Shown: positions 1 through 19,868 of the stretch, piece by piece | Layout: each line of letters begins with the position of its first letter | How positions within the stretch are numbered: position 1 is the first letter of the stretch | Assembly (NCBI GenBank): GCA_964247055.1 | Contig: OZ176050.1 | Location: 5,890,001 to 5,954,000 of the forward strand | Direction: 5' to 3' | Source: Paragordius varius | Taxonomy: Eukaryota > Nematomorpha | Length of the DNA stretch: 64,000 bases | The notes under the pieces: model-generated | Database searches by the model: none | Told to the model about the DNA's origin: nothing | Seen by the model: only the letters and a program-made list of their open reading frames with translations | Position numbers and translations under genes: made by a program

Positions 1-502
1 GAATTACGCTTAGCTAATTTAAAAGCACAAATAAATTTTGAAAAATATAACAGAAACGCTTTGTTCACAGAAAAATCAGATAAAAATGATGATTTTTTAA
101 TTAGGAGGTTGAATAAATTTTAAATTAAGGAAGAAGCAAAAACAGGATGAAATATTGAATAGATCTGTACATTTAACTACTGGTATGAAAGATATTACCA
201 AATTTATTGCTAAAAGTGTCAAACATAGCGAAGATAATTTAAATTTATTAGGTATAAATCTTTTAATTGTAGCCGAGTCATCCAACAAAATTTCCAGCAC
301 TAATAAAGAACTCAAAACTATGGACATTAATTTAATACATTCCAAAAAACTTTTGCAAAAATTCGAAAGACGGCATTTAACTGATAAATTACTTATAGGT
401 CTGGCCATCATATTTTTCTTTCTCACAGTTTTATATATTGTTATAAAACGTGCTAGTATTTGGGGCCTTTTGAATCCCCGAAAATTGATACCCTTTTTAT
501 AA
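1..502 (+). CDS. BNIP1: Sec20/BNIP1-family SNARE, 3' end (5' cut by window edge)
   Basis: Qb-type SNARE acting in Golgi-to-ER retrograde fusion with syntaxin-18, Use1 and Sec22. Exons are 1-107 and 130-502. The first encodes ELRLANLKAQIN..., matching the Sec20 stretch that leads into the SNARE domain. The second encodes the SNARE heptads (TTGMKDITKFIAKSVKHSED, then SSNKISSTNKEL), the family signature RRHLTDKLLIGLAI and a C-terminal transmembrane anchor ending KLIPFL, close to the ...LFPFL end of vertebrate BNIP1. The two exons lie in different frames and join through a 22-nt GT-AG intron (108-129) in phase 2. The tail holds about nine extra residues before the final hydrophobic motif. AATAAA at 511-516 follows the stop by about 10 nt. 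Family call is firm; the N-terminus lies outside the window. Confidence 0.85.
108..129 (+). other. 22-nt ultrashort intron in the Sec20 gene
   Basis: Starts GT, ends AAG. Its removal joins two frames that both match Sec20 and avoids the in-frame stop just upstream of the second exon. Among the shortest introns in the window. Confidence 0.7.
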
Positions 503-510
503 ACTATATA

Positions 511-516
511 AATAAA
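511..516 (+). promoter_or_regulatory. Poly(A) signal of the Sec20 gene
   Basis: AATAAA about 10 nt past the stop codon, followed by T-rich sequence. Confidence 0.4.
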
Positions 517-2191
517 TTATTTTTACGAATAATTGTTATTTTATTGTATAAAAAACGATCATCTTAAATTTTACTTTATACAAATAATATACTTTTTTAT
601 TTAAAATCAATAATTTTTATCCATGTTTAACATTTTTTCATTTAAAAAACTTTTTAAATTAAGGATGGAATATTTGAAACCTATAATATTTATTCAAATC
701 ACTTTTATTAGTTTGATATGATTTTTGCATTATAAAAATGTGTGTATGAAAATTTAAAGAAATATAAAATTTTTATTATATAATACAATTTGTGCCCAAT
801 TGTTATCAAATATTACGGCTAAAGTATTAGAGAGCTGAAGGAATTTAACGTTTTGAGATTCTCAAACAATTTTTGTATAGTCATCCAAAAATGTTAATTT
901 TCTAAAAGTATATGAAGAAATGAACAAAATAAACAGGCTTTCGAATCTGAAACCCAATTCTTAATATTTTTGCAAAAATCAACCCGTGTCGGTTTCAACC
1001 GTTCAGAAACCGCTACCGTTCCGGCTACACAAGGTAGTTTAAAATAAAAAAGTTATTGTCCACTTCGTTCCCTTTTTGACCTGATTATTTAAAAGACAGA
1101 ACCAATTCCTCAAAAATGCGGTTGCTTATGCCGTTACGCATATAGTCGAAGGATGCATTAAAATTTCAAGAAAAAAATATGGCTCGCTATTATTTATTGA
1201 TACAAACGCATTAAAGGATACTGTTCATAATTTTAAAATTATTAAAAAAATATAATATTTAGTCTTTATTTCATTAAGCAAACTTACATTTATTCCCCAT
1301 CAGTCAATATATCCAAAAAGTGAAGAAACTACTCATTGATTATAATTTGGCCAACATTACAATGGCCTTACCAACTCAAGTTTTTTTTTAATACAGAGCA
1401 TATATATTTTCAGATTGGAATTAGTTTGACCACTATCCAATCTTAAGGCACGATAAGGATTTTTAATAAATATGATAAATGATATAAATAAACATCATTG
1501 CCTTTGTACTTTTTTCACCATGCATTTAGTCATTATATCTTTTCCAATAAATTGTATTTGACTGAAATTAGTTGATATCAAAGGTTTTTATATTAAAAGT
1601 TTTATACAGAAACCAATATAGGAACCGTTTCTAAATGTCAATTACTGGTTCATTCACTAAAAATATAATAAAAAATTATTTGGCCAGTAATGGGCTCTAA
1701 AATAAGTAAAAAAAAAATTACAAAGTGAGATTATAGATTAGAACATAAATATAGAATTATAAATTATTATTGTTATGTTCGCATTGAATTTATGTAAAGT
1801 TTTGGGCTCTGTTATAAAAAATTACAGTATGACATCTATGCGCCTTTTTCACATTGGTCAATTGATAACACAGTAGCGTGTGTTCTTAAACAATTTTTGT
1901 CCATAATTAAAGAAACAAAAGGAAAAAACTGTTCACTACTGTCCAGTGGCCAACAATAAATGGATCAGAAAAAATGCGCATACTATAACTTTCTCGATAT
2001 CTTATTAGAAGATAATTGAGTTTAAAGTTTTGATGATTTTAAGAAATAAAATATGAAATCGAAGAAATAATGTTAGGAGGGATAAATTTACGGTATATAT
2101 ATAACGTCATATTCAAGAATAAATCAATCATTAAGAAAGGTGTTAACTTGCTTACAAAGTCCTACCATTAATCCTTGTTAAGTACAAGAAA
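517..2191. other. Intergenic, no gene seen
   Basis: AT-rich sequence without a credible exon on either strand. A short stretch near 985-1025 is less AT-rich and has repeated CCGTT/GGTTTC words, and related words recur near 1610-1655, so an old repeat is possible. Nothing could be identified. Confidence 0.4.
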
Positions 2192-3370
2192 TCTATATAT
2201 TTATAAAAATGGAAAATGCTGGCTTTGTGATCTGGTACCGGAAAACCGGTAGACCCATTCATATCCAAACATCGAAAAAATATAATCATTAACGAATGCC
2301 CCGACAATAGCTTCGCCCTTTTTTGAAATATGCCCCCAGTTCGGGCCCACCCCGTGTGAAAAACGGGTTGAGACAATTTTCTGGCGAACGTGTTGGACCA
2401 TTCAATTTCAAATATGATTTTTGTTTACTTATTTTTGATCGCGCCGAACATAGTCGACTCACTTTTTTGATTTAGGCCCTCTTTTTACCGCTACCCCCGC
2501 AAAATGCCATTTTTTTCAAAAAAAACAAAGTCCACAAAAATAATTTTTTGATTGTATTTTTTTGCCCAAGGTATGAGACTGTAAAAATTTAATAAGGATT
2601 TTTCGTATTCCCTGGTAAAAGGCAAAAATTTTAGTCAAGCGTTTCTTTGATGATAGCTGCTGAGTAAGGAGTATCTATCATATGCATAGGATGTTAAAAA
2701 ATATATGGATAATAAAACATTATTTATGGTAATCTATATATTTATAAAAATGGAAAATGCTGGCCTTGTGATCTGGTACCGGAAAACCGGTAGACCCATT
2801 CATATCCAAACATCGAAAAAATATAATCATTAACGAATGCCCCGACAATAGCTTCGCCCTTTTTTGAAATAGGCCACCAGTTCGGGCCCACTCCGTGTGA
2901 AAAACGGGTTGAGACCACTTTCTGGAGAACGTGTTGGATCATTCAATTTCAAATATGATTTTTGCTTACTTATTTTCGAATGCGCCGAACATAGTCGTCT
3001 CGCTTTTTTGATTTAGTCCCTCTTTTTACCCGCTGCCCCCGGGTTTTTTTTCAAAAGTCCACAAAAATCGTGTCTTTGAGACTTGTTTCTGGAGAACGTT
3101 TTGGATCATTTAATTTACAATATGATTTGTGTTTACTTATTTTCGATTGCGCCGAACATAGTCGTCTCGCTTTTTTAATTTAGTCCCTCTTTTTACCCGC
3201 TCCCCCCGTAAAATTCCATTTTTAAAAAAAGCCCACAAAAATAATTTTTTAAATCTATTTTTCTCCCAATTAAACAATATATTAGTATGAATACACCGTT
3301 TTAAAATTCCTATAAAATCACATCTATTAAATAATATTTCGAAATAATCCACATATGTGGATCATTTGCG
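2192..3370 (+). mobile_element. Helitron-like repeat block, two units, no 3' hairpin
   Basis: Two copies of a roughly 540-bp unit, each beginning TCTATATATTTATAAAAATG (2192 and 2733) and preceded by A, as in the intron copies at 21969 and 43195. Shared words include the CCGGTAGACCCATTC, GCCCCGACAATAGCTTCGCC and GCGCCGAACATAGTCG segments. It tails off near the palindrome around 3340-3365 (AATCCACATATGTGGAT), which also occurs near 23790. The hairpin plus CTAG end found in the other two copies is absent, so this copy is 3'-truncated or ends differently. Reading frames here on the minus strand are repeat shadows. Confidence 0.55.
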
Positions 3371-3927
3371 CTCATTTATTTCTAAATTGGAGTATGAATA
3401 TTTCGATATATCAAACTGCTAGCAATATTTGTCATTATTATATGGTACACAGCTATTGTTGTGACACAAAAAATATTTTAGGCAGCTCTTCATAATTTTT
3501 AGTGAAAAGGTTTATGATCGTAATGTTTTTTTATGGCCCTAAATATTAAATTATTTTTTTCAATTTAGAAAAATATTAATTATATTTTAAAACTAATTTT
3601 GATATCTATTTCATCATTTAGGAAATCCGTTTGATTTTGTTTTTCACTTATAGAATTACTTTTATTACAATGATTTCCAGGTTTTTTCTTAAAAACTATA
3701 CTTTGATTTTAATCCTACCCACCATGATGAATATATATATATATATATATGTATTTATATATATATATATATATATAACTCGGTGACCATTGAGACAAAA
3801 ATATTTAACTCGGCCTGCCAAATATTTTTGGTGATTACCACTGTTTTTAACAGAGAATAGAGTTTGGCCTAAAAGCCGAACGAACAGTTGTAAGATGTAA
3901 GCTCGTTTTACACGCATATTTATACAG
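3371..3927. other. Upstream region of MOGS with an (AT)n tract
   Basis: AT-rich, no exon seen. An (AT)n microsatellite runs from about 3731 to 3777. The sequence just before the ATG reads TATACAG, a possible splice acceptor, so an upstream untranslated exon or a spliced leader is possible but not shown. Confidence 0.4.
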
Positions 3928-10381
<6,454 letters not shown>

Positions 10382-12902
10382 ATTACCCGATTTATGAATG
10401 TGACAAAACAATTTTTAGTCTACCTTATGAACAATATCTTATTTTTATGATAGTACTTTTATAGTTAGTCAATATGACCATTAATTTAATAAATATATAT
10501 GTATTTTGATACTTTTTAAATAAAAATAAATCTATGCAATTCATGAGTTTTATATACTTTCTACTAATGCAAATTGTTTAATCTATTTTAATCCAGGCTA
10601 GATCACAAAAGTTAGATCAAAGAATGTATTAAAATTGAAACAAAAAAGCCGCTATTGCGTGATATAAATTTTTGAATTTTAAATAAAAAAATATTTTTTA
10701 TAAACGATCTTTATAAAATCAAAGCAATATTTTGGTAAATGTTTATGATGTATTCCAAATTTGGACCATGCCTGAAAATTAAAATACACTATTCTACCCA
10801 ACTTAATATCTCTGAACATATCTTAAGCCTCAAATTTTGATGAAACCTCGCCAAACTCAATTTTTAGTTTTAATATCAAAGTAACTGTTTTCCATTGAGA
10901 GTACGAAGAATACTTTAAAATTTGAACGGCTACATATTTTCATTGGCATCGAATTGTGTCTAGAATTGTTTTAGTGTTAAATACTCCATACATAATGATA
11001 AATTATGCCTTAACATAAAATTAAACATTTTGAACTAAATTTTTGTTACAAATATTAGCATATTTTTATCGCGCGCGATTTTGCTTAATATCAAGTCAGC
11101 CACGTATTTTATTCATGTTAAAATTTTTGGATACCTACATCAAAAGAATGATGAAAATTTTTTAATTTTGAATATGTATAATTTATACTAACAAAATATT
11201 ATGATTTAAATTCCATATATTATATAACTTGCGTTAAAAATTTTCGATTTTTACTGTCTCAAACATATGCCGCGAGACTTTGTTTTAGGCTTTCAAGTGT
11301 GGATATTTTTTATAAATTTCCCAAATTAATTAATTATTTTTTAAAAAAATCCAAATAAGACTATTGCGGATAAAAAAACAGTTTTTTAATTTTTCGCTAG
11401 TTTCATCTACATTATAGGTTATCATTACTTAAAATAAAATGATTATTATTATATAAATTTATCCTTAATACTCACCGGATTGGACTATACTTATTTCAAT
11501 AAATTTTAAATAATTTTTTTTATTTAATAATATTATAGCAATGCACCCAGATTTTTGAAGGTGTTAGTTTTTTGTTATAAAAGATGAATTTGCATATATT
11601 TTCCCACAGGTATTCTAATACTAATGTGCCAAAAATAATTAAGATCAATGTAAATTTTTAACTTAAATTTTAAGCCATTTTGTAGACGGTTTCGATTCCA
11701 AAACCCATTTTGAACCGTTTAAAATGCACAAACATAACAATCAATCAATCTTATATTCCACATTTTTTAATATTCAACAGCAAATAAATTTTTTGTGTAA
11801 GTTTATCGATAACTATATCCCCAAAGTTTGACTTAACGTCGATATTGAATTCAATATTATTATAATTTTTATTAAACAAACAACAAACTCTTACATATAT
11901 AATAATACGTAATATAATTTATTTTAGCGTTTCTTCAAGATAGATTCTATAATCATAATTTGCATTTTTATTAAAAAAAAGTTTACTCATTTTTGACAAC
12001 TTGCGATTGTTTAATCGTCGTGAAATTAATTGGATGAGTAATTTATTTTATATTATGTTTAAAATTTGTTTGGTTTTCTTGTAATAAAAATAATCTTGTC
12101 TCATGGGATTTTTCTTTCTGTTAACATTCATGGCACTTTTTACTTATTATTAGTGTTCATGATTGATTTTTCAAAAACTTTAAATTAATGATCCTGATCA
12201 TTTCATAATATAGCATATACAAAATAAATTGGATCTAACATTTATTTATGATATTGAGCTTATGAAGCAAAATGCAATTATTATTTTATGACCAAAGTTT
12301 TTTTAATATCCTTAATTGGTAACATAAAAAGTCTAGAGTTGGTCGAAATCTAAGCTCTCTTCATTTTTTTCTCTCATATTGAGTTTAACTAACCAAAAAC
12401 AAAATTTTCAAATATATATTTATGCCACACGCACATACTATATGTGTTAGTAGCGGCTTAATTAATTTAGTGTCTTTTTATTATCACAAAGAAGAATCTT
12501 TTTCATCATATTTTTATTAGCTTTTTATATACTTTGTAGTTTGAATTAGATTATTAAAAGTTTCCATATTTCATTTTAAAAAATATTATACTTAAATTTA
12601 TGATACTACTATTTCATTTTATTGGTTTTTTCAACACAAACTAAAAATATTGGATGATAATTTTTGCCGTATCAAACCCTAATTTAGTTTTAATTAAAAT
12701 GTAAAAAATAACATTTAAGTATTACTAAAATTAATAAATGGTTGGATATTTTAAAATATGTGTTTTTAACAAATGCAAGTAAATACCCTAAAACGAGCTA
12801 CATATTTATACGGTTTGACTGCGAGTTATATTGTTATTGCCAAATAAAGTCATTTTGCGCTCTATTTGAAAGTGCTTAAATTAAAATTATATTTTTGAAT
12901 TA
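10382..12902. other. Gene-free stretch downstream of MOGS
   Basis: AT-rich, no convincing exon on either strand. An AATAAA near 10488, about 107 nt past the MOGS stop, could be its poly(A) signal. Confidence 0.4.
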
Positions 12903-13110
12903 GGTGATACTCAAACCGTGGCCCTAAAAGTGCTTGTGTTTCTGACCCTGAATCATATAAGTTTTTTTATGTGTTAATTATGAATATAAATATCTGAAAA
13001 TACGTCAAACAGCTATGAAATTTTGATCGGTTTAATATGGTTCACGGCCCTTGAGACAAGGTAGATATTTTTTACGGCCTTTTAAATTTTTTTGGGATCA
13101 CTTGATTAGA
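12903..13110 (+). mobile_element. hAT-related non-autonomous remnant
   Basis: The left end reads TGATACTCAAACCGTGGCCC, close to the reverse complement of the right end of the hAT element at 34070. The right end (ACGGCCTTTTAAATTT then GGGATCACTT) matches the left end of the same hAT in reverse. About 200 bp lie between, with no transposase. No clean target duplication was found. Confidence 0.5.
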
Positions 13111-13801
13111 TTGTAGAGTCCATGATATCCTTCCGTCAATCCTAATTTTATTAATTCGATCACTATAGAATTGATAGATTTGACTCGGTATGTTTCAAAT
13201 GGCCGTAAATTATATTCATTGTTTGCATAACCCAAAAGAAATTACTTTTTTAATAATATTTCCTATGCGATAATTTTTTTAAATATATCTAGAATAGAGA
13301 GAGAGGATAGAAATAGTAGATAATTTTTATCGTGATCAAATATATTTTTTAGTTAGCCTTAATAATAATGATCAAAGTAATAATTTCGACTATCATTTTT
13401 GCCAACTAGAATTTGATTAAATGCGTTTGTAATTACTTCAGTTAAACTAAAAGCTAGCTATTTCTCACTTAATAATAATTACATGGTGGAAAATACATAA
13501 ATAATGCAAATTATATTGGCTATCGATGTATCCCTTTTGCTGCATGTTTCAAAAATATTTGGCATAATGATAAGACCACTTTTCTATTCTTAGAAATCCA
13601 ATAAACGAAAATAATAAGAACGATGATTATGATTGTTATAAATATACAAATAAATGAAAGTATTTGTCCATGCTGTTTTGCTATTTAAATTATACGCTTG
13701 TCTGTGTCGCATCCATTTTTTTACCGTTTCAAAAAAAAAATTTTTGTAATTTTTTTATCTCATTTTAACTTAAAAATTTATCATTCCTTCACGAATAAAC
13801 C

Positions 13802-16800
13802 ATGGGAGTCTTTGTTTCAGTTGCCCGGCCTGACGATCCTTTATCAAATGATGACGATGAAATATATTTAAATGCCCCATTTCCTGGAAACAAAAATCAA
13901 AGTTATAACTTTACATATATTTTAAATAATTTTTTGGTCCTGAATTAAATATTTTTCCCATACCATAACATTGTAAAAACTATACTCCAAATTTTGAAAA
14001 AATAGTTTAATCTTTTATAAATCAAAGTAATATTACAACTCTTATTGGAGCCCTGGCAAATATTTTTATGTGGAACTTGATTAAATGTTTGGTAAGAATT
14101 AGCGATTCAAATTATACCCAATATTTTTAATTTAAGCTATCTAAAACAACTAAAATTATCAAATAATTTTAATATTAAAAATATATTTGCGATAGGTGTT
14201 ATTTTATCAAGAGATACAGTTAATTTATGGACTTAATAAATATGGTAATGTAAAAACATTATCATACCGTCATTTACAATTAAAAATTTTTTTTGTTTAT
14301 TTTAATCCACCGCTAAACTTTCTACAGCTCATGGAGTGAAAAATGTAATAATAGGTTAACTTACATTCATTTAAGCATATCTTGAATGCATAATAAGATA
14401 TTTACTTGAAACCTCTGCCATCAATATTGGAGGTAGCTTTTAGTTGAGTAATTATGTGAACGACACGGATCTAAACTCGACTTTTATTGTAAATGATATA
14501 AGTATAAAGTTTACTTTTTTTTCATATGGGTAATAAATTACAATTAAGATCGGAATGTCTTAATGACATACCAAAGTGATGAATCCTATAGGTGTCCAGT
14601 AACAAATGCTAACAACTGCACAAACTAGATAAAATGAACAATAACCATTACAAAAACGCCCTTTGAAAAAATTGGTATTTTGCCGACATCAATTTAGATA
14701 ACTATGTAAGATTTATTTCTAACACCTTATAACTATAAAATCAATGATTTAAAAAAGAAAAATATAACTCCAGATTCGGAATAAAATCTAAATAAAAAGG
14801 AAGACGAAACGCCAACATATCGACCATGAACAAAATTAAACCTATTCTTTATTCTTCAAAATTTCGGCGACTAAAGCCTCTTTTCTGCCACTTCATAATT
14901 ACTAAAAATAATATTCGTAAGGTTTACGGGATTTATTAGCTTCTCTGTGACCCAATAAATTATGGTTTTGGTATATTTTTTGCGATTGGTATTAATTTTG
15001 AGTTGTTTCTAAATCACATAACCAATATTAGAAGTCAATAAATTTTAGCTAATACCTCTTCCTTTAATTAAATCATATTTATTAATTAGAAATTCAAAAT
15101 GGAACCAGCGGATACCAAAAGAAATCTGTCGGTAAAACCGGAAAATTGAATGAAATGGGAATAGTATCGTCTACTGAGCATAAAATTTATTTGTCACTTG
15201 CCAATAGACGAAGTTTTATTTTTAAATATAATTTTAATTTTCAGATATTTTATTATTTTTGGCTAAAAAGCCCATTAGCCACAGAATCAAAAATTAAAGT
15301 CACTTGGGGTATAAAGTCTGATTTTACACATTGTTTATAGTGAATATAAATTTTTTTCTTTATGAATAATAAACATAAGAATAAATAATGTGTATAGATG
15401 ATAAATATAATAATATGATTCAATAAGCTTTACTTTCAAAAGTGAAACATTTAAACTTCCAAAACTGCGTTTTTGATAAATATAGAATTTTGATGGTTAA
15501 TAATTAAATATGATATAAATAAACATGTTGTAGCGTTTTTTATCGTTAGTCTTAGAACCATATCCTTTGAGTAATTTAATGTGGTGCTATGAACTGGGGA
15601 AAATATAATTAATTATTTTGAAATATCAAACTAAATAAATTAATATTTCGCTGGATACTTTACCGCAAAAAAGTATAAAATAAAGCAAGTTAAAATATAT
15701 GATTTTTTATAACGGCAATGTGCAATAGAATTATATAAAACCACAAAATATGAAAATTATTACCATTTAATATATGTATAAAACTTTACCGCTATAAAGA
15801 ATTTTATTGTAAAAAATGGAATTAGATGCTCTTCCAAGGACCTAAGATATAGACGTAATAAAATTTAATGTATTTTATCTATTTGCAACCAGTCAAAAAT
15901 ATTTATAAATATATAAATTTTGTCAGACAGTATTGTTAAAAATCTTTTCCGACTAAAATGCTACACAACGCTCAGTTTGTTTTCTGAAAGCCGTTGGTTT
16001 TATTTAAAAAATACTGAAAAACATACTATATTTTATAATTATACAAATTTTTATATATCATTTTATAATAGAAAACATTCAAACACTTTCTCACGAAACA
16101 GGTTTCGCGAAAAATGAGCTGAGATTATATTATCGAGCATTCAAACAGGTGTATGTACATTCTAAATTTATAGATATGCCCGTCTGGCTATATGACATTT
16201 AATCATTTCCGCGAAATTTTTAAATTGATATTCCCCGAACAAAGTATATAAATTTTTTTGAGAAAGATCTATTTTGGCAGGGATTTATTCTGTCATTTAT
16301 TATAATTTGGTAGGAAAAATTATTCAAGTCATTATTAAAACGGTCAAAAATAGGATGCTATTGGTTATTTAAATAATTTATATAAAAGAATTAGTTGTTA
16401 CTTATTTAATAGGTAGAACGCCTTCATTGATAAAATGACGAAAGGTTGAACCTTTTATTTATATTAAGTTGTGTCATGTCGTTCGTTGGACAAGAAAACG
16501 TGCTTTTCCAAATTAACACATAAATTATTTATTTAATTTGTTGTGCGCATCTTTCATGCAAATGCAAATTATATTATTATAATATTTATAATAAATTAGA
16601 TTCTTATCAATATGCCTACTACATTTTTCAAAGCTTTGATCAAAATGGTTACGGATTTTTAACTTTTGAAGTATAATAACGTTGTATCCTTAAAGCTAAA
16701 TATATTTATATTATATATATATATTACTTACTTTATAAATTAAAGTTTCATCATTTCCCACATATCTGGTTCTTTGTAGGATTACATTATGAATTTGTCC

Positions 16801-18178
16801 GTAATAAGCAAAGGAACATACATGGACAAATTAAATTGGATTTTTGATTTATATGACATTGACAGAGATGGTAAAATTGGTGAAAGGGATTTCAGAAATC
16901 TCGTCTTATCCATTTTTGAATTGCAACTGAATGTTAGGGATGAACCTCAAACGGTTCACAAAACACACTCTACGACGACACACACGCTGAAAACTCCACT
17001 AATTTTGAGTTATTCGTTAGCTGAATCAAATAAAAAACCGTACTATAAATTGGATGATATTTTAGTCAAAGTACAATCATTATATAAAGTAATACTTTAA
17101 TATATCGTATTACCGTAATTAAATTGAAAAATAGCACATAAATTAATAATATATATAATTTTATACAATAATTCAAAAAATATTTTACAAGTGTTTTCAC
17201 CAGAATTTAAATTTGGTAAAGATACGAATTATATGTATCATAAATGACTTGAATTAAAAAACCTCATTAAATTAAAACGTTTAACTAACATGGCCCCACC
17301 CTTTATCTTGTCCTATAATTATACAAAATCGCAAATACATTAAAAGTTTGGGATGTAAAATATTTCATTGCATATTTGATATTTTTTTAAAAAATTGTCG
17401 CTGCAATGGTCATTAGTAAATATAGCTAAAATATTTTTATTATAGAATATAAATTTAACAGTTTTTATTGTTTTTCGAAATCGTCAGTTGGTTAGCATTT
17501 ATAGTAAAAAAAATTAACTGAAATCATACGGACAAAACGTAATAATATAAAGACAAATATTTTTTTCTAAAAGACAACCATACTTTTTAAATCTTGATTA
17601 AAAATATAACACATTGTTTAAAATGACAAAATGTAAAATAGATATATGTAACTAACACAATGAATTTTATATTTTACAATTGTAATTAAATAGCTAATAT
17701 GGGAAATATTAAGGTTTAAGAAGTATGGTTGTCTTTTCAATAAAAACATTTGTCGTGATATTTTTACGTTTTGTCCGTATAATTTCAGTTTTTATTGTAA
17801 TTACAATTTTTATGTATTATTTTAAAATTAAAATTTGTATAAATGGTTATATATAGTCTTTTTGCTTTTATCTATTAGAATTTCGCCGATAATCAACAAT
17901 ATTTGACCCGCAATCAATTTTTTCAGGTGGCTCGAAAGGTATATTTTTTTAATTTTTATAATTAATGTTTACAATATATTGCATAATTATAGTTGAACAT
18001 AGAAAGCAAACTTTCCAGCATTGAATCGTTTTTTTGACATGACCAAATTTTTTATCACATTATATTAAATAAACTTTTTATTAAAATACATGTATTTGAT
18101 CCGATTTCTGCGATAAATTAAAAAGTTTAAATAAAAGCTTTCTCCTAGGTCCATCCATTATTTTCTCGGTCGTTCTAA
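13802..18178 (+). CDS. KChIP/neuronal calcium sensor-like EF-hand protein
   Basis: Recoverin-superfamily calcium sensor; KChIPs bind Kv4 channels at the membrane. Exons: 13802-13901, 16072-16148, 16174-16243, 16600-16670, 16780-17088, 17879-17938, 18149-18178; the sum is 239 codons including stop and phases agree. Exon 2 gives TGFAKNELRLYYRAFKQ, exon 3 CPSGYMTFNHFREIF, exon 4 YQYAYYIFQSFDQNGYGFLT, exon 5 DYIMNLSVISKGT then KLNWIFDLYDIDRDGKIG, in KChIP order. EF1 is the degenerate CPSG type, as in KChIPs. The EF3 loop DIDRDGKIGERD has D at position 12 instead of E, which favours Mg2+ or weak Ca2+ binding. EF4 lacks a normal ligand set, and about 30 extra residues sit between EF3 and EF4. Exon 1 begins MGVFVS, fitting an N-myristoylation motif, and its phase fits, but the 2.2-kb intron leaves it less certain. 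The last two exons are also tentative. Confidence 0.75.
16149..16173 (+). other. 25-nt intron in the KChIP-like gene
   Basis: GTGTATGT...TTATAG between codons for YRAFKQ and ICPSGY, at the matching place in the KChIP alignment. Confidence 0.7.
17516..17790. mobile_element. Inverted-repeat MITE in an intron of the KChIP-like gene
   Basis: Arms of about 75 bp: AACTGAAATCATACGGACAA...AGACAACCATACTT on the left, and its near reverse complement (AAGTATGGTTGTCTTTTC...GTCCGTATAATTTCAGTT) on the right. Related inverted repeats lie at 47137-47311 and 49600-49834 inside UPF1-B introns, and a partial one near 27065-27108. No coding sequence. Confidence 0.65.
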
Positions 18179-19868
18179 TGTGAACACATGAGCGGGTTTT
18201 CGCAGTATGATATAGCTTTAAAAAAGTTTTTGCAGGTTATTGCACATATATGATTTTTTAATTTTAAAAATCATTATGGTTTATGCCGGTTACAATAACT
18301 TAGAAAAATATAAAACTCATATTTAACGGTTATATTACAAAAAAGACCTTATCTTTAAATCAAGAATATGCATGATAATTTCATATTATTCTTTTATCTT
18401 TAATAAGTAGCAGAAAAGCGGACGCATCTAAGTTGGTAAAAAATGGCAAAATGGTATAAAATTAATTTTGAGCAAATGATTTCCGAAAAAATCAAAATGC
18501 GAATCATTCCAAACTTTAACAACTGTCATTTCAATGATCTTACAAAACTTACAATAAGAGAGTTAAATAAATAATGGCTAACGGGGCATATGATATAAAT
18601 ATAGAGTTCTGGAAACTGTGGGTGGGATATTTGAAAAGTTATTAAACCAAACAAACATATGAAAGGTATTATCGAGCGAACGGGAGATTTTATAAGATGC
18701 ATATTTTAAAAATAAAGTGGGGTTAAAAGAATGTAATAATTACATGGGCATTGCAAGGGCCATACCTGATCGTTAAATGTTATTAAGGATTTAAAAATTA
18801 GTAAGTATATAAGTATCATTTTGTTATCCCAGAAAACTAGGTTATGTTTAATAGAAGTCTTAAAATTGTATCTTTAAGACAATTTTCTGGAAAACGTGTA
18901 GGTCCATAGAAATTCGAATAATTTTTACGAATGGGTTGAACACAAATCAACCAGTTTTAACTGAGACTATAAATATATTTAGATGCTCCTTCGTTAAAAT
19001 TGCAAAAAATAAATCCAATCTATATTTGGCACAAGTAATCAGGTTTAATAATAAATAGTAGTCCCTGTATGAAGGCAACAATTTTAGCCTAGTGTTTTTT
19101 AATTAGCTTTTGGCTCCTCACCCTCTATAACACCATATAAAGATAACGTGATTTTGAAGCCTATTTTCGCCAAAGTTATAGGAGCATATGAATTCAATAA
19201 TGGTTTTGATATCACGCATAAAAATTGTAGTTAAAGCTCCTTTTTAATCAAATGGTTGTTTTTTCCAGTTTAAAGGCAAAATGTTGGTGAGGTTTTTAAT
19301 GAGTCCATGGTTAGGGCACACCTTTAAATATACCACCATATAATTATTACATGACTGCGTACTTCTATAATGACACTAAATTAAATGGCTAATTAGAAAT
19401 CATGTGGGAGGCAAATGATATTTCAATCTATCTATTCTACGATACTTGCAAACAATATAGGATTAGGAATTTCTATTAGCATCATTTTTTCAGCTTGCTT
19501 ATGTCATCAATGTCATTTTAAATTGAAACGATCAACATTTTGCAATTATGAGTTTGCCGGACCGATACATTCAATTGTATAAAAGAATAATATGTATTTA
19601 TTTAATATAAAATACTAAATAATGTGTGTGACTCTTTAATTGTTTTGTATATCAGAAAATATTTGAAGTAAAATTTAACAAAGAATAATCTACAATTTTA
19701 ATTGTTAATAAGGATATATTTCATTGATTATGTGCAATGTTTTGATGATAGTAAAAAAATATAAAATACTTAAAAATGATGATACGAGCAAGAAGAGATC
19801 TTAAATCAAACAATTGAGCATTTAACAATAAGGAGAGTGGAAATATATAACGTATTAAAAAATATTAT
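18179..19868. other. Intergenic with a degenerate Helitron-like repeat
   Basis: From about 18870 to 19400 there are weak matches to the Helitron-like family (AATTTTCTGGAAAACGTGTAG; GGCAAAATGTTGGTGAGG; repeated stretches around CCTATTTTCGCCAAAG). The rest is featureless AT-rich DNA. No gene seen. Confidence 0.4.

Noticed and set aside
2152-2942. Minus-strand open frames of the type ...VFHTGWARTGG...KRAKLLSGH...
   Set aside because: They recur with shifts in every copy of the Helitron-like unit (also 43204-43966), differ in frame between copies and resemble no protein; shadows of a repeat.
15099-15131. ATG-initiated segment MEPADTKRNLS followed by GTAAAA, considered as an alternative first exon of the KChIP-like gene
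   Set aside because: Possible, but the 13802 exon offers both the right phase and a myristoylation motif; no evidence favours this one.
17071-17088. Earlier GTACAA donor for KChIP-like exon 5
   Set aside because: The later donor at 17089 keeps phase 0 with the next exon and retains the helix leading to EF4; either remains possible.
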